This document shows positions 16,982-26,444 of a stretch of DNA of 64,000 bases, piece after piece (position 1 is the first letter of the stretch; each line of letters opens with the position of its first letter). The position numbers and the translations under genes were made by a program. The stretch is from Microbacterium sp. B35-30 (lineage in GTDB: Bacteria; Actinomycetota; Actinomycetes; Actinomycetales; Microbacteriaceae). Below the pieces are notes generated by a model. That model was given only the letters and a program-made list of their open reading frames with translations. It ran no database searches and was not told the DNA's origin. The stretch is taken from assembly GCF_010634855.1 (NCBI RefSeq), contig NZ_MWLQ01000017.1, forward strand, positions 1-64,000. Reading direction: 5' to 3'.

Positions 16982-17440
16982 TCAGGCGACGGATGCCGCG
17001 CGTGCGTCGTAGCCGCGCATCGAGCTGCGCAGCGACCGGAGCGTTCCGATGACCGACTCGGCGTCGGCGGGCGTGACCTGCATGGCCTCCGCGACGCAGC
17101 GCTCGATATGGCCGAGTTCGCCGCGCACTGCCAGGGCGTGCGCGGTGGCGGTGATCCGCACCGAGCGGCGGTCGGTGGACCGGTGCTCGCGGTGCAGATA
17201 ACCCATGCGCTCGAGCCGCCCGACGAGTCCCGAGACACTGCTTGCGTCGAGCGACAGCGCCTCGGCCAACTCGCCCGGCGATACCTCGTCACGCTCCCAC
17301 ACGACCGCGAGCAGCATGAGCTGCTGATAGGTCAGCCCCCACGGCTCGAGCAGGTCGCGGTAGAGCTGCAGGGTCGCCTGCATCGATGTGTACAGCGCGA
17401 AGCACACCGACGATTCGAGCGGGGTCCCGGTCGTCGTCAT
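16982..17440 (-). CDS. OhrR-like MarR-family peroxide-sensing repressor
   Basis: This 152-residue winged-helix protein has the OhrR signature. Cys13 (SSVCFALY), Tyr27 and Tyr38 match the spacing of the reactive Cys15, Tyr29 and Tyr40 of Bacillus OhrR. The DNA-binding part reads SPGELAEALSLDASSVSGLV followed by the wing DRRSVRITAT. It is directly upstream of a peroxidase gene (1-bp overlap with its alternative start), so peroxide derepression of that gene is likely. No clear ribosome site precedes ATG 17440. Confidence 0.87.
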   Translation of the reverse strand: MTTTGTPLESSVCFALYTSMQATLQLYRDLLEPWGLTYQQLMLLAVVWERDEVSPGELAEALSLDASSVSGLVGRLERMGYLHREHRSTDRRSVRITATAHALAVRGELGHIERCVAEAMQVTPADAESVIGTLRSLRSSMRGYDARAASVA

Positions 17441-17442
17441 GG

Positions 17443-17475
17443 GCAAAGCTTTGCATACAAACTATTGGCATACAA
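17443..17475. promoter_or_regulatory. Palindrome and direct repeats upstream of the OhrR-like gene
   Basis: GCAAAGCTTTGC (17443-17454) is a perfect palindrome right upstream of the ATG. It is followed by two direct GCATACAA copies (17453-17460, 17468-17475). The AT-rich patch probably includes promoter and operator; binding is inferred. Confidence 0.5.
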
Positions 17476-17615
17476 GAGAAACGGATACCGCCGCCGCCGT
17501 CCGCGCCGATCGCGGAGAACCGCGCCGCACACGCGTTCGCGCCGTGCACCCGAGGGCACACGGCGCGAACGCGGTGGATCCGGCACCGCCGCGCAGCGGC
17601 AGCGCCGGGGTGGGA

Positions 17616-18134
17616 TCACTCGGCGACGAGGCTGCTGCAGCCTTCGTCACCCTCGCCGACGCAGACCACGAGGGTCGCGGCGTCGACGAGCGCGTCGGGA
17701 ACCTGGAAGCTCCACACGTAGCTGTACGACTTGCCGGGCGCCATGACGACGTCGACCGACTGCTGGGCCACGGCTTCGGCAGAGAACGAGTCGTCAGCCG
17801 TCGAGCGGAGCACGGGAGCAACGTCGGCTCCGGTGAGATCCTCGTCGGTCACCCACTGGGCGACGTTGGCGGTGACCCACTGGGTACCGGCCTCAGCGTC
17901 GCCGAGGGCGCCGGCTGCGGTCTCGTCGGGCACGATTCCGCTCCACACCTCGAGCTGGGCACCGTCGGCGCCGACCCGCTCGCCGACCGCGGCCGGCTCG
18001 CTGACCGACGACTCCACGATCTCGGCGGCGGGCGCCGTCTCGGTGGGCTCAGACGCGGCGGTCGATGCGCAGCCCGCGAGAAGCAGGGCGGAGACGGCAG
18101 CGATGGACAGGAGTGATGTGCTTCTTGAGCGCAT
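17616..18134 (-). CDS. Small exported lipoprotein of unknown function
   Basis: This 172-residue protein has a signal peptide with lipobox LLLAGC, a Thr/Ser/Ala/Glu-rich linker, then a beta-rich domain containing GTQWVTANVAQWVTDEDL and KSYSYVWSFQVPDA. The shape recalls small extracellular immunoglobulin-like (DUF4352-type) domains, but I do not recognise the family firmly. Start ATG 18134 has GAGGTAA about 7 nt upstream. One Cys pair (CVGEGDEGC) near the C-terminus could form a disulphide. No operon partners. Confidence 0.7.
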   Translation of the reverse strand: MRSRSTSLLSIAAVSALLLAGCASTAASEPTETAPAAEIVESSVSEPAAVGERVGADGAQLEVWSGIVPDETAAGALGDAEAGTQWVTANVAQWVTDEDLTGADVAPVLRSTADDSFSAEAVAQQSVDVVMAPGKSYSYVWSFQVPDALVDAATLVVCVGEGDEGCSSLVAE

Positions 18135-18224
18135 GCTGATTACCTCTTCGAATCGATTCGGGGGATGCTTCTAAAATACCCCTTCGACCCGTGTGGTCCG
18201 ACCACTCCGCTCGACTCCCCTCCT

Positions 18225-21200
18225 TCAGGAAGAGGCTTTCGCCGCCGCCTTGCGGCGCCGCCATGGCAACGCCAGCGCGGTGCCCACGACGAGCAGCACC
18301 GCGGCGAAGGCGGCCGCGGCCCAGGGCGTCGCATCCGGGATTTCGAGGTAGGTCGTGATGCCGAGGATGCGGGCGAGTCCCCACGGCAGGAGCCCCATCT
18401 CGTCGTTCCACAGCGTGAGCGCCGCCTCGAGCCCGACCAGCCCCACGACGATCGACGGCACCAGCAGACCCGCACCGACCGCGGCCAGCACGTACCCGGT
18501 GGCGCGGCGGGCGCGCACCTGCGCCGCCAGCGCCCACCCGGCCGCGACGAACACCCAGACGAACAGCGCGAAGGCGACCGCGATATAGGCGGTGCGCAGC
18601 ACCGGATCGGTCCAGAACGCAAACCAGTAGCCGCCCGGTCCCGTGAACGACAGCGCGAACAGCGTGACGATGCACCGAAGTGTCACCACACCGCCGACCG
18701 CGGCGATGACCGGCCAGGGCGACCGGCGCCAGACGAACAGCCGCACGACGAGGGCGAACACGGCCCACGCGCCGATCGTGACGGCCACATGGGTCCATGA
18801 CAGGAACGACGTCTGCACCGCCCGTGTGGCGACCAGCAGCCCGGCCGGCACGATCAGCAGCAGCCAGCGGTCGAGCTCGAGCAGGCCGAGCGTCGACTCG
18901 CGCGCCCGCCACGGGCGGGTCGAGGCGATCCAGGTCGCGCGCGCGGCGGCGGCGCCCGGCCGGGCGACCAGTCGCGTGCGCGCGGCGAGCATGCCGATCA
19001 CCACCCACGCGATCGCGAGCACCAGGAGAGCTCGTGCGAGCCACGCCATCGTCAGGTCGCGCTCCGCGCGGTCCACGCCCAGCTGTGCGGCGGTCAGGTT
19101 GAACGCGGGGTAGTCGAGGTCGCCTTCGTACCGCTCGAGGTGCGTGGCGGCGAGCGCCTCGTACCCGGCGCGGTCGGCATCCCACTGGGCGTAGGCGTCA
19201 GGCGAGAGGGTGTCGTGCCACTCCCCCTGGTGGAGGATCATCGCCCGATACGCCTGGAGCAGCCTCAGGGTGTCGAGCTCGTAGTCCAGGGTGTCAACGA
19301 AGGCGTCGCGCATGTCGGGCGAGCGCCAGGTCGCGGCATCCGTCCCCGTCACGAGATCGCGCATCTCCTCGACGTCCGCGACCGCCTGAGCACCACCGTC
19401 GATCGCCGCGTCGACTCCGCCGGCACCTTCGGCACTGTCGCGCACGATCGCGTAGAGCACATCGAGAACGGCGGAGTCGCCGGTGAGGATGTCCCACTCG
19501 AAGATCCACATCATGGGCGGAGGCTCGAGCCCGATGGCGAACACCCGCTTGTCGGCGAACTGCTCGATGTACATCCCCTGCGCGATGGCGTCGCGCGAGA
19601 GGGCCATCGCCTCGGTGATCGCCTGCACCGTGGCGGGGTCGTCCGAGAACCACTCCCGCGCCCAGTCGGCTGTCACCTCGGCGACGTCGGTGTCGGGGTC
19701 CTGCGCGAGCGCGGCGGCGACCTGGGTGTTCAGCTCGTAGAGCTGCCAGAAGCCCGACTTGAGGTAGAGCGACATGGGTCCGGCACGCCAGGGACCGCCG
19801 TCCTGCGTCCACACCCAGACGCCCTCGACGCGGTCGTTCGCGGCGAGCAGCTGCTGCAGCGCCGCCTGGTACTGCGGGCCGAGGTCGTTGGGGAACGCGC
19901 CGAAGTTCTCGAACTCGCGGCGGCTCTGGAACTCCACGATGCGTCGCTGATCGCCCCCCTCGAGGGTGTGGTTCAGGGGCAGCCAGGTGTAGGAGTCGCC
20001 GAGGGTGTACTTCGTCGACACGATGAGCGCGGGCGAGTCGATGCCGTCGAGCACCGCCTCGTACGACGCGTCGTTCGTATGCATGTCGCCGACGGCGCCG
20101 ACGCCGACGCTCCACGTGCGGAAGATGACCTCGCGATCGGATGCCTCGGCCTGCGCAGTGAACGCCCCGAGCATCGTCCGCACCGCGTCGACGGTGGTCA
20201 CTTCGAGCGCGGAGTAGTAGTCCCAGCCGCCCACGTCGTAGACGGGCCCCGCCTCGCCGATGCGGATCAGCACGCCGTCGAGCGCGGGAACCGCCTCGTA
20301 CAGCTCATCCAGGCCGGCGGCGTAGACGTCCCAGAACTCGGGGTTCTCGGTGTCGAGCGACCCGAACCGGTCGATCAAGTAGTCCTCGAGCGGTCCGGTG
20401 AGGGCGAGCATGTCGGTGCGCAGGAAGACCTTCACGCCGAGCTCGTCGGCGCGCTCCCAGAACGGCGCGAACGCCTCGCGGAGGGCGAGGGCCTTGTCGC
20501 GGTGGTCATCGCCGTCGGGGTAGACCGCGCCGTCCGGCGCACCGTCGAACGTGACGAACTCGACGAACCCGGGGAAGGCCACGGCGTTGATGCCGTTCGC
20601 GAGCGAGTGGCGCAGGAACCCGTCGAAGTCCTCATACGCCGCGGCGAGCGCGGTGTCGTCGATGTACGGCGCCTCGGGCTGCATGACGGCGGCGAACGCC
20701 TTGGACGCGTGTGAGTAGTCGTCGCCCGACTCCCATTCGGCCGGGTCGGGCGTGACGCCGACCGCGCCGAGGTCGCTCATCCGCAGCGGCAGACGGGATG
20801 CCGCATGCGCGCCGATCAGGTCGGTGAGAGGCTGTGCGGCCCGCACCTGGCCGGCGAGGTCGTAGATCGCCCGCGTAGCGCCCGCCTCGGTGTCGGCCCG
20901 GATGCGCAGCGCCGTGGCGTCGCCGTCCAGCGTGTAGCCGTCAGCCTCGTCACCGGCGTCCGCGTCGAGCATCTCGACGGTGAGGGATGCCGTCCCCGCG
21001 CGTGCGGGTGCGTCCGCGACCGCGTCGAGCAGCTCGTCCATCGCGACCCCGACACGCTCAGTGTCAGGCACGGTGAGCGTCGCGATCTCGGGCGGGGCTG
21101 CGGCATCCGTCGCCTCTGCGACCGCGGGGGCAGCCGACTGCATCTGCGCAGCCGGCTCGGTGCGGATGCCGAGCGCATCCCCGACCACGAACGCGACGCC

Positions 21201-21269
21201 TGCACCCATCGCCAGCAGCACGATAGCCGTGACGGCAGCGAGGATGCCTCGCCGTCGCGCCGTCGTCAT
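18225..21269 (-). CDS. Giant membrane-anchored glycosidase-like protein
   Basis: This 1014-residue protein has a signal anchor (8-30), a beta-alpha N-terminal domain typical of GH20/GH67/GH84-type enzymes (about 70-165, GATRAIYDLAGQ), then a TIM-barrel-like region. That region has acidic motifs such as LIRIGEAGP (about 345) and VEGVWVWTQDGGPW (about 475). A helical segment follows, and about seven transmembrane helices fill residues 690-1005. A glycosidase-like domain fused to a polytopic membrane domain is unusual. Substrate unknown; a cell-envelope glycan is possible. ATG 21269 has a close AGAGG. It stands alone and shares its general N-terminal plan with the cytoplasmic enzyme at 41431-44160. 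Confidence 0.65.
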   Translation of the reverse strand: MTTARRRGILAAVTAIVLLAMGAGVAFVVGDALGIRTEPAAQMQSAAPAVAEATDAAAPPEIATLTVPDTERVGVAMDELLDAVADAPARAGTASLTVEMLDADAGDEADGYTLDGDATALRIRADTEAGATRAIYDLAGQVRAAQPLTDLIGAHAASRLPLRMSDLGAVGVTPDPAEWESGDDYSHASKAFAAVMQPEAPYIDDTALAAAYEDFDGFLRHSLANGINAVAFPGFVEFVTFDGAPDGAVYPDGDDHRDKALALREAFAPFWERADELGVKVFLRTDMLALTGPLEDYLIDRFGSLDTENPEFWDVYAAGLDELYEAVPALDGVLIRIGEAGPVYDVGGWDYYSALEVTTVDAVRTMLGAFTAQAEASDREVIFRTWSVGVGAVGDMHTNDASYEAVLDGIDSPALIVSTKYTLGDSYTWLPLNHTLEGGDQRRIVEFQSRREFENFGAFPNDLGPQYQAALQQLLAANDRVEGVWVWTQDGGPWRAGPMSLYLKSGFWQLYELNTQVAAALAQDPDTDVAEVTADWAREWFSDDPATVQAITEAMALSRDAIAQGMYIEQFADKRVFAIGLEPPPMMWIFEWDILTGDSAVLDVLYAIVRDSAEGAGGVDAAIDGGAQAVADVEEMRDLVTGTDAATWRSPDMRDAFVDTLDYELDTLRLLQAYRAMILHQGEWHDTLSPDAYAQWDADRAGYEALAATHLERYEGDLDYPAFNLTAAQLGVDRAERDLTMAWLARALLVLAIAWVVIGMLAARTRLVARPGAAAARATWIASTRPWRARESTLGLLELDRWLLLIVPAGLLVATRAVQTSFLSWTHVAVTIGAWAVFALVVRLFVWRRSPWPVIAAVGGVVTLRCIVTLFALSFTGPGGYWFAFWTDPVLRTAYIAVAFALFVWVFVAAGWALAAQVRARRATGYVLAAVGAGLLVPSIVVGLVGLEAALTLWNDEMGLLPWGLARILGITTYLEIPDATPWAAAAFAAVLLVVGTALALPWRRRKAAAKASS

Positions 21270-21367
21270 CCTCTGATCCTAGGTGTGCCTCGCCGCGCCC
21301 CTGACCGTCGCCCTGGGACGTTGTACACCTGTTGTGGGCCCTTTGCCTCAATGACCCGCTCCAGGCC

Positions 21368-21507
21368 GATCGTTGAGTGAGTGAAGCGAGGCGTTTCGTC
21401 GTCGGGCGCCCTTCGCTCAACGACCGCACGCCACCCCCGGTCGTTGAGCGAGCGAGGAACGTGGTCGTCGAGCGAGCTTGCGAGTCGAAACTCAGAGACG
21501 AAACGCC
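21368..21507. repeat. Cluster of partial dispersed-repeat copies
   Basis: Partial copies lie at 21368-21390 (+), 21391-21425 (-), 21439-21459 (+) and 21463-21507 (+), in the 283-bp gap between two minus-strand genes. The mixed orientation gives several possible hairpins. Confidence 0.8.
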
Positions 21508-21553
21508 CCGGACCGACACCCCACATCGGTCCGAGGCATCCGTCCCCGCCGTC

Positions 21554-22348
21554 CTAGCTGCTCTTGCGCATCGCGCGGATGCCGACCGCCAGGCCGACCA
21601 CCGCGAGCACGACCGCCGCCACCCAGCCCCACAGCACGGTGATGTTCCCGAGGTCGCCGGCGAACAGCGCGCGCTCGGCCTGCACGACCCAGTTGATGGG
21701 GTTCACAGTGGAGATCGCGCGCATCCACGCCGGTGCCTCGTCGAGCGGCAGCAGCATGCCCGACAGGATCAGCAGCGGGAAGATCAGCGTCTGCTGCACG
21801 CCCCAGAAGAGCCACTCGCGGTCCTTGGTCTTGAGCGCCAGCGTGTACGAGAGCGCGCCGAGCCCGATCCCGAACACCGCCAGCAGCGCGAGGCCGATCA
21901 CCAGCCCCGGCACGTTGATCGTGAAGCCGAACGGCCAGGCGATGAGCACGATGATGAGCGCCTGCACGATGATCGGCACGATCTCCTTGAGCGCCCGGCC
22001 GACCAGCAGCGACGACCGCGCGAGCGGCGCCACAAGAGTGCGCTCGTGCGAGCCCGTCATCATCTCGTACTGCAGGTTCGACCCGGTCGCGCCGGTGCCG
22101 AACAGCACGATCATCACGAGCACGCCGGGCACGAACCACTGCAGCGTCTCGCCGACCGGCTGGCCCGACGAGCCGACGAGCAGCGGCGCGAACAGCCCGA
22201 GGAACACCAGCGGCTGCACGAGGCTGAAGATCAACGTGAACGGGTCGCGCATCGCCGGCTTCAGCTCGCGCGTCAGCACGTTCCAGGTGTCGCGCGCCGG
22301 GTTCGCCCGCACCGCGGTGTCGGGCCGGGTCTGGATCTGGGCGGTCAT
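21554..22348 (-). CDS. ABC-2 type transporter permease (DrrB-like)
   Basis: This 264-residue permease has six hydrophobic segments and the ABC-2 pattern of drug exporters of the daunorubicin type. Examples are EMMTGSHERTLVAPLARSS after the second helix and the mid-protein LLFPLLILSGMLLPLD-like segment near residues 175-190. It works with the ATP-binding subunit encoded immediately upstream; the ATG overlaps that gene's stop by 4 bp. The exported substrate is not predictable. A WYL regulator is divergent from the pair. Confidence 0.9.
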   Translation of the reverse strand: MTAQIQTRPDTAVRANPARDTWNVLTRELKPAMRDPFTLIFSLVQPLVFLGLFAPLLVGSSGQPVGETLQWFVPGVLVMIVLFGTGATGSNLQYEMMTGSHERTLVAPLARSSLLVGRALKEIVPIIVQALIIVLIAWPFGFTINVPGLVIGLALLAVFGIGLGALSYTLALKTKDREWLFWGVQQTLIFPLLILSGMLLPLDEAPAWMRAISTVNPINWVVQAERALFAGDLGNITVLWGWVAAVVLAVVGLAVGIRAMRKSS

Positions 22349-23442
22349 CGGTTCGCTCCTGTCTTCTCGGCCGCCAGGTCGGCGGTTCCGGATGCCTCGG
22401 CCGAGGCATCCGTCTTGTCATCTGCTTCTTCGGGCTCGCTCTCTCTCTCGCCCGCCTCGCGCAAGGTGCGGCCGGTGAGCGCCAGGAACACGTCGTCCAG
22501 CGTCGGCGGAACGCCGGTCGCGGTGCGGACGGCGAGACCCGCGGCGTCGAGCGCGCGCACGGCCGCGGGGAGCAGCGCGTCTCCCTCGGGCGCCGTGACG
22601 GTCACGAAGGTCTGCGCCGCGCCGCCGGCGGCTGCCTCTCCCCCGGTCCGGCGGACCTCCCGGTCGGTCAGCCTCTGCACGACCGCGACGGCGGCTGCGG
22701 CATCCGTCTCGGTCGTGAAGCCGAACGTGAGCAGGTCACCCGCGAGCTCGGCCTTGAGTCGCGCCGCGGTGTCGTCGGCGATCACGCGGCCGCGGTCCAT
22801 GACCATGACGCGCTCTGCGTAGCGGTCGGCCTCCTCGAGGTAGTGCGTGGTGAGGAAGACCGTCGTGCCGTGCTGGGCGCGCAGGTCGATGATGTGCTGC
22901 CACAGGTTGGCGCGGCTCTGCGGGTCGAGTCCGGTCGACGGCTCGTCGAGGAAGAGCAGCGGCGGCGCGTGCATGAGGCCCAGCGCGATGTCGAGCCGGC
23001 GCTTCTGCCCGCCCGAAAGCTGCTGCACCGCCCGCGTCGCGAACCCGGCGAGGTCCAGCGACTCGATGAGCTCGTCGGCCCGCGTGCGCGCCGCGGCCTT
23101 CGACATGCCGTAGAACGCGCCCTGGCTCAGCAGCTCGTCGCGGGCGCGCTGCGAGAAGCTGCCGCTCGTGAGCTGGCCGACGTACCCGATGCGGGCACGG
23201 ACGTCGGCGGGCTGCTTCAGGATGTCGAAGCCGACGACCTTCGCCGTGCCTGCGGTCGGCGGAATCAGGGTGGTGAGCATGCGCAGGCTCGTCGACTTGC
23301 CGGCGCCGTTGGGTCCGAGGAACGCGACGAGCTCGCCGCGCGCCACCTCGAACGTGAGGTCGGTGACGGCCTCGACGGTCTTGCCTTTCACGGTGAAGCG
23401 CTTGGTGAGTCCCTGCGCTTGGATGATCGATTCGTTCGCCAT
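22345..23442 (-). CDS. ABC transporter ATP-binding protein (DrrA-like)
   Basis: This 365-residue ATPase has Walker A LGPNGAGKS, Q-loop YVGQLTSGSF, signature LSGGQKRRLDIALG and Walker B LLFLDEPSTGLD, followed by the H-loop TTHYLEEAD. The C-terminal extension (about 240-365) carries the DrrA-type domain and a Glu-rich tail. It pairs with the permease at 21554-22348. Transcription starts in a 61-bp gap shared with the divergent WYL regulator, which contains a clear inverted repeat. Confidence 0.94.
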   Translation of the reverse strand: MANESIIQAQGLTKRFTVKGKTVEAVTDLTFEVARGELVAFLGPNGAGKSTSLRMLTTLIPPTAGTAKVVGFDILKQPADVRARIGYVGQLTSGSFSQRARDELLSQGAFYGMSKAAARTRADELIESLDLAGFATRAVQQLSGGQKRRLDIALGLMHAPPLLFLDEPSTGLDPQSRANLWQHIIDLRAQHGTTVFLTTHYLEEADRYAERVMVMDRGRVIADDTAARLKAELAGDLLTFGFTTETDAAAAVAVVQRLTDREVRRTGGEAAAGGAAQTFVTVTAPEGDALLPAAVRALDAAGLAVRTATGVPPTLDDVFLALTGRTLREAGERESEPEEADDKTDASAEASGTADLAAEKTGANR

Positions 23443-23462
23443 GACCTCAGGTTAGGAACCAA

Positions 23463-23483
23463 TGCGGACAGTTATGGTCCGCA
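23463..23483. promoter_or_regulatory. Inverted-repeat operator between ABC exporter and WYL regulator
   Basis: TGCGGAC-AGTTATG-GTCCGCA is a perfect 7-7-7 palindrome centred in the divergent promoter region. It is well placed to control both the exporter operon and the regulator gene. Confidence 0.65.
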
Positions 23484-23503
23484 ATGTAGGGCAATATTGA
23501 GTC

Positions 23504-24526
23504 ATGTCCGATACGACGACGCGAGCGCTCTCGCTCCTGAACCTGCTGCAGACGCACCGTCACTGGCCCGGCTCCGAGCTGGCGGATCGCCTGGGTGTCA
23601 CCGAGCGCACCGTCCGGCGCGACGTGGAGCGGCTGCGCGACCTCGGCTATCGCATCGAGTCGTCGCCGGGCGCCGCAGGCGGCTACCGCCTCGAGGCCGG
23701 CAGCGCGGTGCCCCCGCTGCTGCTCACCGACGAAGAGGCCGTGGCCATGGCGATCGGACTGCGGGTCGCGGCATCCCAGCGGCTCGTCAGTGGTCCCGAG
23801 ACGACCATCACCGCGCTCGCGAAGCTCGAGCAGGTGCTCCCCGCTCCCCTGCGCCGCCGGGTCGCCGCGCTGGCCGAGGCGGTGCAGCCGGCGGGCCTCA
23901 ACGCCGGTGCGGCGGTCTCGGGCGAGGTGCTCGGCGAACTCGCCCTGGCCACGCGCGACCACGAGCGGGTGCGGTTCACGTACACCGCGGCATCCGGCGA
24001 AGTCACTCATCGCCGTGTCGAGCCGCACGCGCTCGCACCCGCCGACCGGCATTGGTACCTGCTCTGCTGGGATCTCGAGAAAGCGGACTGGCGCACTTTC
24101 CGCGTCGACCGGCTCGCCGATGTCGAGCACACCCGGGTGCTGTTCGAGCCGAAGCCGCTCACGCCCGAGCAGATCGAGGAGTTCATCTTCGTCGCGCGGT
24201 CGTGGGTGCGCCAGGCGGTCGAGGCCGACGCGGTGATGGAGCTGCCCATCGAGACGATGCGCGAATACTTCGGCCAGTGGGGTCAGGGCGCTTCGGATGA
24301 GGGCGATGGCCGGACCCGGTGGCCGGTCGGCGGCGGGGACTTCCGCGAGACGATGTACGGCCTGTCGTGGATCCCGGAGGGCGTCGAGTACACGACCGAC
24401 CTCGCCTCGCCCGCCCGCGAGCAGCTGCGCGAGACGCTGGAGCGGATGCTGCGCGCCCTCGACGCGCCCGCGCCGCCGCTGCCGCCGCAGCGCGCGAAGG
24501 AGCGCGAGCGGCAGCTGCCCGCCTGA
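23504..24526 (+). CDS. HTH-WYL domain transcriptional regulator
   Basis: This 340-residue regulator of the YafY type has an N-terminal HTH (SELADRLGVTERTVRRDVER, about 25-45), a G-G-Y-R linker (PGAAGGYRLEAG) and a WYL domain (about 145-225, with HWYLLCWDLEKADWRTFRVD). A WCX-type C-terminal extension follows. WYL domains bind ligands or nucleic acid fragments. It is divergent from the ABC exporter and most likely controls it. ATG 23504 follows an AT-rich CAATATTGA stretch. Confidence 0.93.
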   Translation: MSDTTTRALSLLNLLQTHRHWPGSELADRLGVTERTVRRDVERLRDLGYRIESSPGAAGGYRLEAGSAVPPLLLTDEEAVAMAIGLRVAASQRLVSGPETTITALAKLEQVLPAPLRRRVAALAEAVQPAGLNAGAAVSGEVLGELALATRDHERVRFTYTAASGEVTHRRVEPHALAPADRHWYLLCWDLEKADWRTFRVDRLADVEHTRVLFEPKPLTPEQIEEFIFVARSWVRQAVEADAVMELPIETMREYFGQWGQGASDEGDGRTRWPVGGGDFRETMYGLSWIPEGVEYTTDLASPAREQLRETLERMLRALDAPAPPLPPQRAKERERQLPA

Positions 24527-24723
24527 GTTCGCCGGAGTGGTCGCGCGAGCGCACGCGGGCGCTGCCCGCCTGAGTTCGCCGGTCGTCGGGCGAGGGAGGG
24601 CCTGCGACCGAGGCGCAACACCCGCGGCGTTCCGCAGAAGTCGAGGCGTTTCGTCTTCGTGCGCCAGAGCGCCCTCCGCTCAACGACCAGCGACAGGCTG
24701 GGCCCCCGGTCGAAACGAAACGC
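24514..24723. repeat. 22-bp direct repeat and dispersed-repeat copies
   Basis: GCTGCCCGCCTGAGTTCGCCGG occurs at 24514-24535, spanning the WYL stop codon, and again at 24561-24582, a 47-bp duplication. Further on, 24646-24687 (minus) and 24707-24723 (plus) are degenerate copies of the dispersed GTTGAGCGAG repeat. No gene is seen in 24527-24816. Confidence 0.75.
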
Positions 24724-24816
24724 CTCAACCCGGCAGGCGACTCGTGCCGCGGCATCCATCCCCCGCATCTAAGCTCCTGCGAGTCGGGCACAGGGGTCGC
24801 GAACGAGCGGAGCGGT

Positions 24817-26243
24817 CTACGCGGACCTCGCGCGTCTCAATTCGTTGAGCAGGAGCCGGTTGGGCTCTCGCCATCGTCGTTGCGGGTGGACCCAGCCAGG
24901 TGGTCGCACGTGAGGCATGCCGTCGACCATGCGGATCTCCCACCCGCTGGTCTCGATGCCGTGATGGTGGTGCCAGCAGAGCAGGACGCCGTTGTCGACG
25001 GAGGTCGGCCCGCCCTTCGCCCAGTCGTTGACATGGTGCACCTCGCACCAGGCGGCGGGTACGGTGCAGCCCGGGATGACGCAGCCACCGTCGCGGGCGC
25101 CGATCGCCTTGCGCTGCCAGTGGTTGAAACCGCGGTCTTCGACACGGAGCGCCTTGATCGCGCCGTTCGCCGCAAGAGTGAGCCGGTGGATCGTGCCGTG
25201 GCAGCCGACGTGCCGGGCGAACGACGCCGGAACCGGGACCGGCCCGGCAGCGCTCTCGACGAACGCCACACCATTCGCCGCGGCCAGGTCTTCCTCGGTC
25301 GTCGTGACGATCAGGGTTGGAGCGGCACCGCCCAACGTGGGAGTCTCGGCCGCGCCGGCTGCAGCAGACAGGATGGACGCGAACGCATCGTGCCGCTTCT
25401 GGTCGATGGTGCGCGGATCCGGCACGCAGTCGTCCGGCGCGCCTTCAGCCTCAGCGTCAGCCTCAGCATCAACGAACCGCGGCCCACGGTCCTGCACGCG
25501 CGGGTTGAGGTGCGCGTCCACGAGCCGGTCGAACTGCGCCGCGACGTCTTCCGTGACGTCGCCGTAGATCCGGCGCAGTCCGCGACGCGATCGTCGGCTG
25601 ACGCGCATCCCACGCAGCCGCTCCGAGTACTCCTCATCGGGGAGCGCGCCATCCGGGTCGAGGAACAGCGCCCACGTGGTCGCCATGACCTTCAATTCAT
25701 GGATGCCGCACGCCGGCGCCCCGGCATCGCCCACTGCTGCCAACACGAGCTCGAACTCGGCAGCCTCGAGCTCGTCGACCGAGCACCGCCCCTGCAGCGG
25801 CCGCAGTGCGTCGACGATCGTGGTCAGCGCATCGGCACTCAGTCGCCCCGCCGCGAGCGCCGCACGCGCATGCTCGAGCGGTGCCGGCGCGTCTGCCCGG
25901 TCAGCGTCACGCGGCCGGTGATCGCCTTCGCATCCCGCAGCCGTGCCCGCACCGTCGCTGCTGACACGAGCGTCGTCCGCTCCACGAGTTCCTGCGCCGA
26001 CCCGCACCCGAACTGCGCAGTGATGACATCGCCTCCGAACTCGGAGTCGGCGCGTCGCCCGACCTCACCGGCGAGCGCGAGGCGCGCAACATCCGTGATC
26101 CGTCCGAGCCGTTCGACGACACCCAGCGCATCGACCAGCTCGCGGTGCGACATGGCCCGTTGCGCCTCGCCACCGAGCGCCGAGCTGAGGGTGTCGCCGA
26201 GCAGATCGGCGATGCCCCTGAGGTCGGCGAGCGGGAAGTTCAT
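24817..26243 (-). pseudogene. DUF222-HNH endonuclease-domain protein, frameshifted
   Basis: This is the common actinobacterial DUF222 plus HNH protein. The N-terminal part (from ATG 26243, MNFPLADLRGIADLLGDTL) runs in one frame to GRVTLTG. The rest continues one frame over with APLEHARAALAAGRL through the HNH motif (CVIPGCTVPAAWCEVHHVND, LLCWHHHHGIE). The frames meet near 25896-25898 in a CCC/GGG run, where one extra G would restore the gene. Either the gene is inactivated or there is a sequence error. Function of the family is not settled; many copies per genome are usual. Confidence 0.85.
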
Positions 26244-26444
26244 ACCCCCAGTCTGGCGAGGGGTTCCGACATCGGAACCACCTCAAAAGACCCGATCAGC
26301 ACCGATTCTGTGGATAACCTCGAATCAGCCGACGAAACCCCCACCTCGGGAGGAATCGCGGCCCAGCGCCGCTATGCCGCGATCACCCGAGACCTTCCGC
26401 TCGACCACCGCCTGCTCGGTCTTCCGCCCGAGCGCTGCACGATC

